DNA from: Paraburkholderia haematera
Lineage (GTDB): Bacteria > Pseudomonadota > Gammaproteobacteria > Burkholderiales > Burkholderiaceae
NCBI RefSeq assembly: GCF_905220975.1
Contig: NZ_CAJNBK010000028.1
Location: 17,381-81,380 of the forward strand
Length of the DNA stretch: 64,000 nucleotides
Direction: 5' to 3'
The position numbers and the translations under genes were made by a program. Below, one piece after another: positions 53,560 to 63,476 of this stretch; position 1 is the first letter of the stretch, and every line of letters begins with the position of its first letter. The notes beneath the pieces were generated by a model, which did no database searches, was not told the DNA's origin, and was given only the letters and a program-made list of their open reading frames with translations.

Positions 53560-54405
53560 ATGCTCAGCTACCGCCACGCCTTTCATGCAGGCAATCACGC
53601 CGACGTTCTGAAACACGCCGTCGTGTTGCAGCTACTGCGCTATCTTGGCCAGAAGGACAAAGCCTACTGGTATATCGACACGCACGCGGGCGCCGGCGTC
53701 TATTCGCTGAAGGAAGGTTACGCGACCAAAACCGGCGAGTTCCAGACCGGCATCGCCAAACTATGGGAGCGTAACGACCTGCCGTCGATCTTCGCGGACT
53801 ACGTCGACGAAGTGAGCGCGCTGAATCCGGACGGCCAGTTGCGCTTCTACCCGGGTTCGCCGTATATCGCGTGGCGGCAGATGCGCGAGCAGGATCGCAT
53901 GCGCCTGTTCGAACTGCACACGACTGAGATCGACGTGCTGCGCCATAACTTCCGCGACGCAGGCCGCCGCGCGATGCTTTATGCGGGTGACGGCTTCGAC
54001 GGCATCCTCGCGTTGCTGCCGCCGGCGCCGCGCCGCGCGCTGGTGCTGCTCGACCCCTCGTACGAAGACAAGCGCGACTACACGCGCACGTTGCGCTGCG
54101 TCGAAGAAAGCCTGAAGCGCTTTCCGACCGGCACCTACGCAGTGTGGTATCCGCAGGTAAGACGCCTTGAATCGCAGCGCTTTCCCGATCAGCTGAAGAA
54201 GCTGCAGGAGCGCAACTGGCTGCATGTGAGCCTGACCGTCAGCAATCCGCCGACCGACGGCTTCGGCCTGTTCGGCAGCGGCATGTTCATCCTGAATCCG
54301 CCGTATACGCTGGCAAAAACGCTGAAAGACCAGATGCCCTGGCTGGTTGAGGCGCTCGGCGAGGACAAGGCCGCGCAGTTCAAGGTCGAATATCGCGGCG
54401 ATTGA
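53560..54405 (+). CDS. rlmJ: 23S rRNA (adenine2030-N6)-methyltransferase
   Basis: A 281-aa SAM-dependent RNA methyltransferase. MLSYRHAFHAGNHADVLKH is the hallmark N-terminus, THAGAGVYSL is the SAM motif, and LLDPSYEDKRDY holds the catalytic DPPY-like motif (here DPSY). It methylates A2030 of 23S rRNA. Confidence 0.95.
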   Translation: MLSYRHAFHAGNHADVLKHAVVLQLLRYLGQKDKAYWYIDTHAGAGVYSLKEGYATKTGEFQTGIAKLWERNDLPSIFADYVDEVSALNPDGQLRFYPGSPYIAWRQMREQDRMRLFELHTTEIDVLRHNFRDAGRRAMLYAGDGFDGILALLPPAPRRALVLLDPSYEDKRDYTRTLRCVEESLKRFPTGTYAVWYPQVRRLESQRFPDQLKKLQERNWLHVSLTVSNPPTDGFGLFGSGMFILNPPYTLAKTLKDQMPWLVEALGEDKAAQFKVEYRGD

Positions 54406-54497
54406 GTTTCGTTGCCGGCTCGGCGCGACCTAGGCATCGACGCTTGAAGCGTCAAAAGATTGAAAAGAAACGGCTAGGAGATATCGCGCGGAGACGC

Positions 54498-54851
54498 TTA
54501 TTGCGCGCGAGGCACGGGACGAGGTTGCGGCTTCGGTTGTGGAGAGGGCGTGCCACCGCCGATCGGCACCGGGACGTAGGGCGCGACAACGATGGGTATC
54601 GACGAATTCGGCGCCAACTCCGTGGGCGTGGCGATGGGCTGCGCCCCTACGATCGGCTGCCGCGAGAGCGGCGCGGTTTGAAGCACGGTCCCGCTTTGGC
54701 CGTCGCTAATGCCGCTCTGCGAGTCGAGTATCACGGGTTTGCGGGTGTTGTTGCTCGACGCGGCGAAAGTCGCCGGGACTGCGAAAGCCGCTGTCAGCGA
54801 GGCTGCGACAGCCATGGTCAGAACGGATTTGAGCAGGCGGACAGGAAGCAT
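54498..54851 (-). CDS. Secreted Pro-rich hypothetical protein
   Basis: A 117-aa protein with a clear signal peptide (LLKSVLTMAVAASLTAAFAV, then PATFA) and a low-complexity mature part ending in repeated Pro-Gln/Lys-Pro. No domain is recognised. The ATG at 54851 was chosen because it begins the signal peptide directly. Confidence 0.6.
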   Translation of the reverse strand: MLPVRLLKSVLTMAVAASLTAAFAVPATFAASSNNTRKPVILDSQSGISDGQSGTVLQTAPLSRQPIVGAQPIATPTELAPNSSIPIVVAPYVPVPIGGGTPSPQPKPQPRPVPRAQ

Positions 54852-54998
54852 GGGCGGACCGGTTGAGTTTGAGAATGCCGGATAGCGCAGAAAACGCTCC
54901 ACCTTACCGCGTCGGCCCCCGTCAGGCTAGTCGTTCTTGGCCACGCATAGCTTTGAAGCGCCAGTTGCCGTGAAATTTTCACGCTCCAGATGTGACAA

Positions 54999-55020
54999 AG
55001 CCCCGTCTATACGGGGCTCG
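54999..55020 (-). terminator. Terminator after the DUF3563 gene
   Basis: AGCCCCGT and ACGGGGCT form an 8-bp stem with a short T-rich tail on the minus strand. Confidence 0.6.
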
Positions 55021-55080
55021 ACACTTTACTGCGATGGCCGCGCGCAAGCGCTGCCAGGTCAAACCTGATGCAGTTGAAAC

Positions 55081-55227
55081 TTACAGCGAGTAGCCGTTGG
55101 TTTCGAGCGAGCGGATGCGCTGTTCGAGCTGAACGATATCCGACGACGTCGCCAGGTAAGCTTCACGACGGCTGCGTTCTGCAGTTTCAAACCAGGTGCT
55201 CAGCTTTTCAAGTACGTATGCAAACAT
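55081..55227 (-). CDS. DUF3563 small protein
   Basis: A 48-aa protein reading MFAYVLEKLSTWFETAERSR, then REAYLATSSDIVQLEQRIRS and LETNGYSL. It matches DUF3563, a family of about 50-residue proteins frequent in Burkholderiales, often several copies per genome. Function unknown; the amphipathic helices suggest binding to a protein or membrane surface. GGAGAAC precedes the ATG. Confidence 0.85.
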   Translation of the reverse strand: MFAYVLEKLSTWFETAERSRREAYLATSSDIVQLEQRIRSLETNGYSL

Positions 55228-55522
55228 GATGTTCTCCAAGGATCAGATTGAATCCCCGGTGAATTTTGCATCAGGGATTTCCCGTAAAAGGGTTAACCCG
55301 GATTATAGCCCTCTGGTGCAACCTTGCTAGTGAAATGCCCGCATGACGTGCATTCCGTTTTGGAATGATGCACGCTCATGGTGCATCTAAGTCATTGATT
55401 TATCTAAATTCAAGATGACTTTTTCGAAACGCTCGATGCCGCCCCAAATTATTTAGCACCACTATTGTGCATTTCGTCTATTTGGTTGCGACAACTCTTG
55501 CAAAAGGTTGCACCTACCGCTT

Positions 55523-55945
55523 TCAAATCGGATAACACCCCTTCCCTGACACCAGATCGGTGTCGGCTAGCCGCTCGATAATCGGGCAATCCGGACGCTC
55601 GTCACCATGACAATGGTCCGCCAGGTGCGCCAATGTGTCGCGCATGTCGGTCAGCTCGGTAATACGGCGATCCAGCTCCGCGACGTGCTCCAGCGCAATC
55701 GCCTTCACTTCGGCGCTGGCGCGCGACCGGTCGTGCCACAGCGCCAGCAACCGGCGGATGTCTTCGACCAGAAAACCAAGACGGCGCGCCTGGCGGATGA
55801 AACGCAGTGAATGAACCTCTTGCGGCCCGTATACGCGGTAGCCGGCGCTCGTGCGCGCCTTCGCCGCCAGCAAGCCCACGCTTTCGTAGTAGCGAATCAT
55901 CTTCGCCGTGACGCCCGACGCGCGGGCCGCTTCACCAATATTCAT
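55523..55945 (-). CDS. cueR: Copper-responsive MerR-family regulator (CueR-like)
   Basis: A 140-aa protein with a MerR winged helix (MNIGEAARASGVTAKMIRYY), a dimer helix, and a C-terminal metal loop CHGDERPDC, the C-x7-C spacing of CueR that senses Cu(I). It twists its operator to activate copper defence genes. It diverges from the CopZ-like gene across a perfect dyad at 55978-55998. The ATG at 55945 matches the conserved family start. Confidence 0.93.
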   Translation of the reverse strand: MNIGEAARASGVTAKMIRYYESVGLLAAKARTSAGYRVYGPQEVHSLRFIRQARRLGFLVEDIRRLLALWHDRSRASAEVKAIALEHVAELDRRITELTDMRDTLAHLADHCHGDERPDCPIIERLADTDLVSGKGCYPI

Positions 55946-55977
55946 GTCCGTTTCCCCAGTATGGGCGTCGATCGTAC

Positions 55978-55998
55978 ACCTTCCCATTGTGGGAAGGT
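55978..55998 (+). promoter_or_regulatory. MerR/CueR-type operator
   Basis: ACCTTCCCA and TGGGAAGGT form a perfect 9-bp dyad with a 3-base centre, the classic operator of copper-type MerR regulators, lying between the two divergent genes. Confidence 0.88.
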
Positions 55999-56068
55999 CA
56001 GCCACTCAATTGCGCATCGGCAGGCATAATTCAATCACCGCAACATTCATTTTTTCGAGGCAACCCCG

Positions 56069-56287
56069 ATGACGATCGAATTCCAGGTAGAAGGCATGAG
56101 CTGCCAGCATTGCGTGGCAGCAGTCACGAATGCGATCCGTGAACACGATGAAACCGCTCAGGTCCAGGTCGACCTGGCATCCGGTCGCGTGGCGGTCGAA
56201 TCGGCGCAACCGGCTGACGCGCTAAAGGCGGCGATCGACGAGGCCGGTTACACGGTGACCCGCGTGACCAGCGGTTCGGCCCGCTAA
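56069..56287 (+). CDS. copZ: Copper chaperone, HMA domain (CopZ-like)
   Basis: A 72-aa ferredoxin-like metal-binding protein with GMSCQHCVAAV, the CxxC copper site. It carries Cu(I) to export ATPases or to CueR. It is the divergent target of the adjacent regulator; no CopA ATPase is in the window. Confidence 0.92.
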   Translation: MTIEFQVEGMSCQHCVAAVTNAIREHDETAQVQVDLASGRVAVESAQPADALKAAIDEAGYTVTRVTSGSAR

Positions 56288-56300
56288 GCGAGCGGCCGTC

Positions 56301-57221
56301 ATGTTCAAAGTTGCCGTCATTGGTGCCTCCGGGCTGCTCGGCCGGGCTCTCGTCGACGAACTGGCGCAGTGGGCCGGTTGGCAGGTTGTCGCCACGGCGT
56401 TCAGCCGGCCGGGTCCGAGCACCGTTGCCCTCGATATTCGCGACGCGCGGGCGGTCGAGCAATTTGTCGAACGCGAAGCGCCGGACGCGCTTGTGATTGC
56501 CGCTGCGGAACGTCGGCCGGATGTGTGTGAACACGACCCGGCGCTCGCCCGGGCGTTGAACGTCGACGCCGTGCGCACCCTGGCGGCGGCGGCAAAGCGG
56601 CGCGGCGCATGGACGCTCTCGATCTCAACGGATTACGTGTTCGACGGCGCCCACCCGCCCTATCGGCACGATTCCGCGCCCGCGCCGCTCAATGCCTATG
56701 GGCGCAGCAAACTCGAAGGCGAACGCGCGTTGACGGAATCCACCCATCTCGGCTGCGTGCTGCGTTTGCCGTTGCTATATGGACCGATCGTCGATTGGAC
56801 AGAATCGGCGGTGACGAGTCTCGTGCCGGCGACTGCCGCGTCGGCTTCACGCGAAGGCAAAGCCGCCGTCATGGATGCATGGGCGATTCGCTACCCGACC
56901 TTTACGCCGGACGTCGCGTTCGTGATCAGGCAGATGCTCGAGCGGCACGCGCATGGCGATGCGATCCGCGGCATCGTGCAATGGTCGGGCGACGAGCCGA
57001 TGAACAAGTATGAAATCGCCGTCCGGCTGGCCGCTGCGCTGCAACTCGATGCGCACGTGACGCCACAGCACACGCCCACCGATGCGACGCCACGTCCGCA
57101 TAATTGCCACCTGGCGTCGGACCGGCTCGAGGCGCTAGGCATTGGCCGCCGCACGCCGTTCGACGTTGCGATCCGGCAAGTGCTGGCCGAATTTCCGTGG
57201 CAGGGCGAAACAGCGGCCTGA
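56301..57221 (+). CDS. SDR sugar-nucleotide reductase, RmlD-type
   Basis: A 306-aa NAD(P)-binding protein. GASGLLGRALVDEL is the cofactor loop, STDYVFDG and NAYGRSKLEGE carry the Ser/Tyr/Lys catalytic set, as in dTDP-4-dehydrorhamnose reductase and in methionine adenosyltransferase regulatory subunits. No other sugar-nucleotide genes are nearby, so the substrate is open. It begins 13 bases after copZ. Confidence 0.85.
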   Translation: MFKVAVIGASGLLGRALVDELAQWAGWQVVATAFSRPGPSTVALDIRDARAVEQFVEREAPDALVIAAAERRPDVCEHDPALARALNVDAVRTLAAAAKRRGAWTLSISTDYVFDGAHPPYRHDSAPAPLNAYGRSKLEGERALTESTHLGCVLRLPLLYGPIVDWTESAVTSLVPATAASASREGKAAVMDAWAIRYPTFTPDVAFVIRQMLERHAHGDAIRGIVQWSGDEPMNKYEIAVRLAAALQLDAHVTPQHTPTDATPRPHNCHLASDRLEALGIGRRTPFDVAIRQVLAEFPWQGETAA

Positions 57222-57257
57222 CCTATGGCAGCGAGCGTGGCCGCGGCAGGTCTACCA

Positions 57258-60200
57258 TCAATGAAAATCGCGGCTCGCCGTGGCCAGTTCGCCGAGCCAT
57301 TCGCTGTGATCTTCGAGTCGATGCGCGACGAGATGGATCACCTCGCCCTTCTGTTTCTGTTTCGCCTTGCCCGCTTTATTTGCGCTCACCACGTTGCTGG
57401 CGCTGTCACCGCCGGTAGACACGCCATCATCGCGTTGCAAGACACCATACACCGCCAGCAACGATGAACCCAGCAGTACCTTGCGCTGCTTTTCCACCAG
57501 CGATGGCCAGACGATCACGTTGATCGAACCGGTTTCGTCTTCGATGGAAACGAACACGGTGCCGTTTGCCGTACCCGGCCGCTGCCGCACGGTGACGATG
57601 CCGCAGGCGCGCGCCAGCGTACCGTGCTGACACGCGGCGAGTTCGGCCGCCGTGCGGAAACGCTGCCTGGCAAGACGTTCGCGCAACAGCGCGAGCGGAT
57701 GGCGATTGAGCGTGAGGCCGATGCTCGCGTAATCGTCGACGATCTCGCGACTTTCGGCTGCCTGCGGCAATGCTAACGGCGCTTCGGCGATCGGCGCATC
57801 GCGCAGCAGCTTGGGCACCGCGTGTTGAGCGGTCACCGCCCACCACGCTTCGCGCCGGTGGCCCGCGATGCTGACCAGCGCGTTCGCCGCGGCGAGCGCT
57901 TCGAGATCGCGCCGCGTCAATGCCGCGCGACGCGTCAAATCATCGACGTCGGTAAACTGCGCGTCGCTACGAGCCGCCATGATGCGTTCGGCAGCCGCCT
58001 GCGAAAAACCTTTGATCAGATGCATGCCGATGCGTACTGCCGGACCCCGTGCGCCATAAGTTTTCGACGATTGGAATACGCGTGCGGTCAGCTGTTTTGC
58101 CGCGCGCCGGATCGTCCGGGCCACCGTGAAACGCCGTAACGACAAATCGCGTAATTGCTGCGCGGACGATACGCCCTGCTGACGATGCAAGCAGGTCTCG
58201 CTCGATGAAATCCGCTGCCCTTCATGACCGCGTCTTTCGAAGGTCGATTCCCAATCGCTCAAGGTCACGTCGGGCGGCAATACCTGGACGCCGTGACGCC
58301 TCGCATCCTGTACGAGTTGCGACGGTGAATAAAACCCCAATGGCTGACTGTTCAGCAATCCCGCCAGAAAAGCGGCCGGCTCATAACGTTTCAGCCACGC
58401 GCTGAGATAGACGAGCAAGGCAAAGCTTGCTGCGTGACTCTCCGGAAAACCATATTCGCCGAAACCTTCGATCTGTTTGCAGATCCGCTCGATAAACTCC
58501 TTCTCGTAGCCGCGCGCGGACATGCGATCGGTCAGATCCTGCTGATACTTCGCCAGATTGCCGGTACGCCGCCACGCGGCCATCGCTCGTCGCAACTGGT
58601 CAGCCTGCTCACCGGTGTATTTCGCCGCAACCATCGCGAGGTGCATCACCTGTTCCTGGAAAATCGGCACACCGAGCGTGCGCTCGAGCACGGGTCGCAA
58701 CTCATCCTTCGCGTAGTCCACCACCTCCAGACCCTGCTTGCGACGCAGATACGGATGCACCATGCCGCCCTGGATCGGCCCAGGTCTCACAATCGCGACT
58801 TCGATCACGAGATCGTAGTATTTGTTCGGCTTCAGCCGCGGCAACATGCTTTGCTGCGCCCGCGATTCGATCTGGAATACGCCGATCGTATCGGCATGGC
58901 CGCACATTTCGTAGATGGCCCGATCCTCGCGCGGAATATCCTGCACCCTGAATTTCGGAAATCCGCGCCGCAATGCGACGAACTCCAGTGCGCGCCGGAT
59001 AGCCGACAACATGCCGAGCGCCAGCACGTCGACTTTCAATAGCTTGAGCGCATCGATATCGTCCTTGTCCCACTCGATCACGCTACGGTCTTTCATCGTC
59101 GCGTTCTCGATCGGCACGAGCCGTGACAGCTTGTCTTTCGCAATCACAAAACCACCGACGTGTTGCGACAGATGACGCGGAAAGTTGCGCAACTCTTTGG
59201 TGAGGCGAATCAGATTCTGCGTGATGTGCGAGTTGGCATCGAAGCCCGCTTCGGCCAGATATTTAGCGACCGCATCCGTGCCGTCCCACCACTGTTGCGA
59301 TTTACTGATCCGCTCAATCAATGACGCTTCGAGCCCCAACGCTTTGCCGACATCCTTCAGCGCACTGCGTGCGTGATAGGTGATCAGCGATGCAGTGAGC
59401 GCGGCGCGATGACGGCCATACTTCCCGTAGATATATTGAATCACCTCTTCCCGGCGCTGATGCTCGAAATCGACGTCGATATCAGGCGGTTCGTTACGCG
59501 CGCGCGAGATGAATCGTTCGATCAGCATGTTCATGCGTACCGGGTCGATTTCCGTTACATGCAGGCAATAACATATGATCGAATTCGCCGCCGAGCCCCG
59601 CCCTTGACACAGTATGTTTCTGGAGCGCGCGAAGCTCACGATATCGTGCACCGTCAGGAAGTACTTTTCGTATTTCAGTTCGGCGATCAGCAACAGTTCT
59701 TTCTCGATCTGCTCGATCCGCTTGATATCCATGCCGTCCGGCCAACGCTCGACTGCGCCGGTCATGACCAGCTTGCGCAGATAACTCGACGGCGATTCGC
59801 CGACGGGCACCAATTCTTCCGGATACTCGTACTTCAATTCGTCGAGCGAGAAACGGCATAGGGCAGCGATGCGCAGCGTTTCTTCCAGCGTGTCGCGCGG
59901 ATACAGTTTGCCAAGCCGCACACGCGTGCGCATATGCCGCTCGGCATTGGCTTCGAGCGCGTGGCCGCATGCCGATAGCGGCGTAACGAGACCGATCGCG
60001 GTCAGGGTGTCCTGCAATGGCTTGCGCGATCGCGCATGCATCAGGACGCCACCCGCAGCCACCAGAGGCAAACCGCTTGCTTCTGAAATCATCCGCAACG
60101 CGTCGATCTGAAGATCGTCGCTGCCGGTTTGCCAGAGTTCGAGTGCGATCCATGAACGTTGCGGAGCCAATGCGGCAAGCCAATGCGCGCAGCGCAGCGT

Positions 60201-60857
60201 GTGCGTGAGCGTCGCCGTGCGTTGCGGCACGAGGATCAGGACACAATCGGGCAAGGTCCTGAGATGTTCGAGATGCGGCAACGTATCGGTGAAATCGGAC
60301 GGGCTGAGGCGATAGCTGCCCTTGTCGGCACGCGAACGGGCGAGTGTGATCAGTTCGGAAAGATTGCCGTAGCCATTGCGGTTGGTTGCGAGCGCAACCA
60401 GTGTGCAGAACGGCTCACCTGCATCGTCCGTCAGATTCAGTTCGCTGCCGATGATGAGATGAGGGATTGGTTTTAGCGCCTCCTGCTCAGTGGTTTCTTG
60501 TTGTGGGGTTTCTTGTTGTGCGTCCGCTGGATTTGCGGCCGTTGATTTTGCCGCTTCCTCTAGAAAGGTTCCTGCTTGCCCGGCTTTCGCCTTGTCTTCG
60601 CGCTCCTTCTGCTGGCAGTCCCGCTCCTGTTTGATTTCTCTCACCGCCGTGTGTGCACGCACGACACCCGCTAGCGAGCATTCATCGGTGATCGCAAGCG
60701 CGCTATAGCCGCGCGACATCGCCTGCTCGACCAGTTCATGCGGATGCGAAGCGCCGCGCAGAAACGAGAAATTAGTCAGGCAATGCAGCTCCGCATAGGG
60801 CGGCAATTGAGCCGCAAGCGCTTGCTCCAATAAAACTGAGGGCCGGGAATTTGCCAT
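57258..60857 (-). CDS. dnaE2: Error-prone DNA polymerase III alpha, DnaE2
   Basis: A 1199-aa C-family polymerase that extends mispaired ends in SOS mutagenesis. The PHP domain begins YAELHCLTNFSFLRGASHPH. Catalytic Asp are in PPDIDVDFEH, and FGEYGFPESHAASFALLVY is a family signature; an OB domain lies near the C-terminus. It is longer than usual (about 1050-1080 aa) because of a low-complexity insert at residues 74-130 rich in Gln/Glu/Lys and a second near 880-930. It begins five bases after imuB stops and forms one unit with imuA-imuB. Confidence 0.96.
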   Translation of the reverse strand: MANSRPSVLLEQALAAQLPPYAELHCLTNFSFLRGASHPHELVEQAMSRGYSALAITDECSLAGVVRAHTAVREIKQERDCQQKEREDKAKAGQAGTFLEEAAKSTAANPADAQQETPQQETTEQEALKPIPHLIIGSELNLTDDAGEPFCTLVALATNRNGYGNLSELITLARSRADKGSYRLSPSDFTDTLPHLEHLRTLPDCVLILVPQRTATLTHTLRCAHWLAALAPQRSWIALELWQTGSDDLQIDALRMISEASGLPLVAAGGVLMHARSRKPLQDTLTAIGLVTPLSACGHALEANAERHMRTRVRLGKLYPRDTLEETLRIAALCRFSLDELKYEYPEELVPVGESPSSYLRKLVMTGAVERWPDGMDIKRIEQIEKELLLIAELKYEKYFLTVHDIVSFARSRNILCQGRGSAANSIICYCLHVTEIDPVRMNMLIERFISRARNEPPDIDVDFEHQRREEVIQYIYGKYGRHRAALTASLITYHARSALKDVGKALGLEASLIERISKSQQWWDGTDAVAKYLAEAGFDANSHITQNLIRLTKELRNFPRHLSQHVGGFVIAKDKLSRLVPIENATMKDRSVIEWDKDDIDALKLLKVDVLALGMLSAIRRALEFVALRRGFPKFRVQDIPREDRAIYEMCGHADTIGVFQIESRAQQSMLPRLKPNKYYDLVIEVAIVRPGPIQGGMVHPYLRRKQGLEVVDYAKDELRPVLERTLGVPIFQEQVMHLAMVAAKYTGEQADQLRRAMAAWRRTGNLAKYQQDLTDRMSARGYEKEFIERICKQIEGFGEYGFPESHAASFALLVYLSAWLKRYEPAAFLAGLLNSQPLGFYSPSQLVQDARRHGVQVLPPDVTLSDWESTFERRGHEGQRISSSETCLHRQQGVSSAQQLRDLSLRRFTVARTIRRAAKQLTARVFQSSKTYGARGPAVRIGMHLIKGFSQAAAERIMAARSDAQFTDVDDLTRRAALTRRDLEALAAANALVSIAGHRREAWWAVTAQHAVPKLLRDAPIAEAPLALPQAAESREIVDDYASIGLTLNRHPLALLRERLARQRFRTAAELAACQHGTLARACGIVTVRQRPGTANGTVFVSIEDETGSINVIVWPSLVEKQRKVLLGSSLLAVYGVLQRDDGVSTGGDSASNVVSANKAGKAKQKQKGEVIHLVAHRLEDHSEWLGELATASRDFH

Positions 60858-60862
60858 GATGC

Positions 60863-62650
60863 TCAGCCGAACAAACCCTGCAAATACCACTCGCCGCTAA
60901 AGCGTTCCCGGTACACCCAGAACATATGACCACGATCATCTGCCGCAACGTAGTAATCCCGCTCGACGCGATTACCGTCCCACCACCCTGCTTCAATCCG
61001 TTCGGTACGCGTGAGCATTTTCAGCGGCCGCCGATAGATCGGCCGCTGGTCGCGCATCATCAGACGCAGCGGTTTGTCGAGCATCCAGACGGGGCGAGGC
61101 TGCGATGGCAATACACTGTCGGGCAGATCGAGTGAGGTTTGCGTATCGGCCGATGGTGTTACGAATATACAGCTGCTTTTAGCGTCACTCGTTTTGTCAG
61201 ACTGTTGCGACGAGTACAGTGGGTGTTCAGCCTGTTCAGCCTGTTCTGCCGCATCGCCGCCTACGCGCACACTCTCCAATGCAGCGTGCTGCAACTCATC
61301 GGTCAACCAGGTTTTATCCGCTTTGATTTTCGTCCTGGCTTTCGCAGACGAACGCTTCTTACGCGAAAACGCTTGCGCCTGGTAGGCCTCGACGCGCATT
61401 GCCCGCTCAGGACGATGATCGTCCTGCACCGACATCTGCAGCACGTTCTCCGCCCCCAAACGCGCGCTCAAGCGTTCGAGCAGACGTGCAATCGAATCGC
61501 CGTCTGATTCGGGCATTGGAAACAAGGTGTCCGACCGCCCCGCATACTCACCGATCTGATCCGCGATCAGCTTCAACTCGATCACCGGTGCCATCAGAAC
61601 CGTCTGATTTAACTTCTCACGCAACAGCCAGATCAGATGCTCGGCATCGCGCGACGGTATAGCCCACGCGACCTTCAGACTCGACGTCTTCGGCGCATGA
61701 CGGGATGCCAATTCATGTTCGAGCAACAACGTATAGCCACTGAGCGCTGCATGATGTGCACTCAGCCATCCGGCCAGTTGCACAATCAGCCGACGCGCGG
61801 CGAACAGTAGTGCATCGGCGTTATCGACCCGCGACGGCAACTCCAACTGCGCATGAAACGATGCCGGCGCACGAAACGATTCGCGTGGATCCGGACGCGT
61901 GCCATATGCTTGCGCCAGAAGATCCAGCATGCCACTGCCGAAGCGCCGCACGACACCCGACCTTGGCAACTGACGCAAATCGGCCAGCGTCGTGCAACCG
62001 ACATGTGTCAACGCATCGCGATGCGCCTGCGCTACCGGCAGCAACGACACAGATATACGGTCGAGGACCCGCGCAAGCGACGTTTCCTTTATCACATGCC
62101 AACGATGCCCCTGCCGAACAGCGTGCGCCTGCGCCAACAGCCACGCGCCCCATGCTGTCGGAGCGCACGCGATGCGCGCCGTATAGTCGAACTCAGCCAC
62201 CGTCGCGGATACCTGTGACAACAACGCGCGCAAGCCGCCAAACAACCGCAAACCAGCGCCGACTTCCAGCAACAAGGTATGCGCGTGCGCGAGCGACACC
62301 TTCGGTGTGTACGTCAGCAAAGCGAGCGCCATCGCTTCGAACGCCTGGGTTTCGCGGGCGGAGTCCGCGGCAAGCATCTTGAGGCCAGGGGCCAAAGCCA
62401 ATGCGTACGAGCGCGAATGACCCACATGCACTCCGGCACGCAATGCGTCGAAATCCGGCATCAGGATGTGCGCGTGATCGGCCAACGCATAGCAGCGCAC
62501 CTCGGTGATGTCGCCGGCACCTGGAGGTTGGCTTGCCTCGTCGCCGGGCTCACACCGATGAGGCTTCGCGGGCGAACCATCCGGGAGCGGCTCGATAGGC
62601 TTCACGGCTTCCAGCGACAAGAGTGGCAATGTGACTGCGATCCACAACAT
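60863..62650 (-). CDS. imuB: Mutasome Y-family protein ImuB
   Basis: A 595-aa catalytically inactive Y-family polymerase that bridges DnaE2, ImuA and the beta clamp. The N-terminal fold is of the DinB/ImuB type. QTSLDL at 61125-61142 is a likely beta-clamp-binding motif, and the C-terminus EWYLQGLFG is characteristic. It is longer than usual because of a Lys/Glu/Ala-rich insert before the clamp motif. It starts within imuA (101-base overlap). Confidence 0.93.
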   Translation of the reverse strand: MLWIAVTLPLLSLEAVKPIEPLPDGSPAKPHRCEPGDEASQPPGAGDITEVRCYALADHAHILMPDFDALRAGVHVGHSRSYALALAPGLKMLAADSARETQAFEAMALALLTYTPKVSLAHAHTLLLEVGAGLRLFGGLRALLSQVSATVAEFDYTARIACAPTAWGAWLLAQAHAVRQGHRWHVIKETSLARVLDRISVSLLPVAQAHRDALTHVGCTTLADLRQLPRSGVVRRFGSGMLDLLAQAYGTRPDPRESFRAPASFHAQLELPSRVDNADALLFAARRLIVQLAGWLSAHHAALSGYTLLLEHELASRHAPKTSSLKVAWAIPSRDAEHLIWLLREKLNQTVLMAPVIELKLIADQIGEYAGRSDTLFPMPESDGDSIARLLERLSARLGAENVLQMSVQDDHRPERAMRVEAYQAQAFSRKKRSSAKARTKIKADKTWLTDELQHAALESVRVGGDAAEQAEQAEHPLYSSQQSDKTSDAKSSCIFVTPSADTQTSLDLPDSVLPSQPRPVWMLDKPLRLMMRDQRPIYRRPLKMLTRTERIEAGWWDGNRVERDYYVAADDRGHMFWVYRERFSGEWYLQGLFG

Positions 62651-63395
62651 GTTTGATCTCTCGTCCTTGTTTGCTGCCGACTCCGCTTTCCGGCAACACG
62701 ACGCTTTGTAACGGCAAAATAAGATGCAGAGGCTCCGCTAGCGGCGGACCGCGGCGCTTGAAGATATCGATCGAGATACCAATCTCCTGCAACCATTGAC
62801 GGCGGTTGATCGTCTGCGCATTAGCCGGCAAGAGCGGCGCGCAGATCATTCGCAACGGCGCCGGCGAAGATTGCGCGGCTGCCTCGACAGGCCGGATCAA
62901 AAATGCCAGCGAGGCCGACTCCTGAGCCGCTACCTGCAGACGCCGAACCTTATCGGCGCGCGCATTCGGCAGCCATACCAGCACGGCCCCCATACCATCC
63001 TGCTTCAATGCCTGAGCAGCGGCCCACAGGGCCTGATCTTCACTCGAGCGCACCCATAAAACGCGCTCGACATCGATACCCCAAGCCCTCAGTGCCGAGG
63101 CACAGGGCTGGTAAGGAGGCGCCACGAGCATGACGTGCCGTTCGGCTTGTGCCGTAAGCTGCCGAAGCGCCCGGGCCAACAGACGCAATTCGCCAACTCC
63201 CTCGTGTTCAATCAATAACTCCGTCAGGCCGCCGGCCGACCAGCCTTGTCCGGGCAGCAGTTGATCCAGCGCGGCATAACCGCTGGAAATCACCCGCGAG
63301 TCCGCCTCGGCATGCTCATTGCCCTGCCACACTTGACGCCGCAATTGCGACGACAGCGCTGTTGTCGCCAGATGAATCGCTGCTGCCATAGACAC
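62550..63395 (-). CDS. imuA: Mutasome protein ImuA
   Basis: A 281-aa RecA-related protein. ALDQLLPGQGWSAGGLTELL is the typical ImuA start and HVMLVAPPYQPCASALRAWG the next core strand. It assembles with ImuB and RecA during SOS. Either the ATG at 63395 or that at 63389 may be used. The consensus LexA box at 63461 lies 66 bases upstream. Confidence 0.93.
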   Translation of the reverse strand: MSMAAAIHLATTALSSQLRRQVWQGNEHAEADSRVISSGYAALDQLLPGQGWSAGGLTELLIEHEGVGELRLLARALRQLTAQAERHVMLVAPPYQPCASALRAWGIDVERVLWVRSSEDQALWAAAQALKQDGMGAVLVWLPNARADKVRRLQVAAQESASLAFLIRPVEAAAQSSPAPLRMICAPLLPANAQTINRRQWLQEIGISIDIFKRRGPPLAEPLHLILPLQSVVLPESGVGSKQGREIKHVVDRSHIATLVAGSREAYRAAPGWFAREASSV

Positions 63396-63460
63396 GCTCG
63401 TTCAATAGGGAATACTCCGCCCTGCCCGGCATCGGGCAAGCTTGGGACGACGAGTTTTCA

Positions 63461-63476
63461 CTGTATATTTATACAG
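63461..63476 (-). promoter_or_regulatory. LexA operator of the imuA-imuB-dnaE2 unit
   Basis: CTGTATATTTATACAG is a perfect CTGT-N8-ACAG dyad, identical to the E. coli-type LexA consensus, placed upstream of imuA. Confidence 0.95.
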
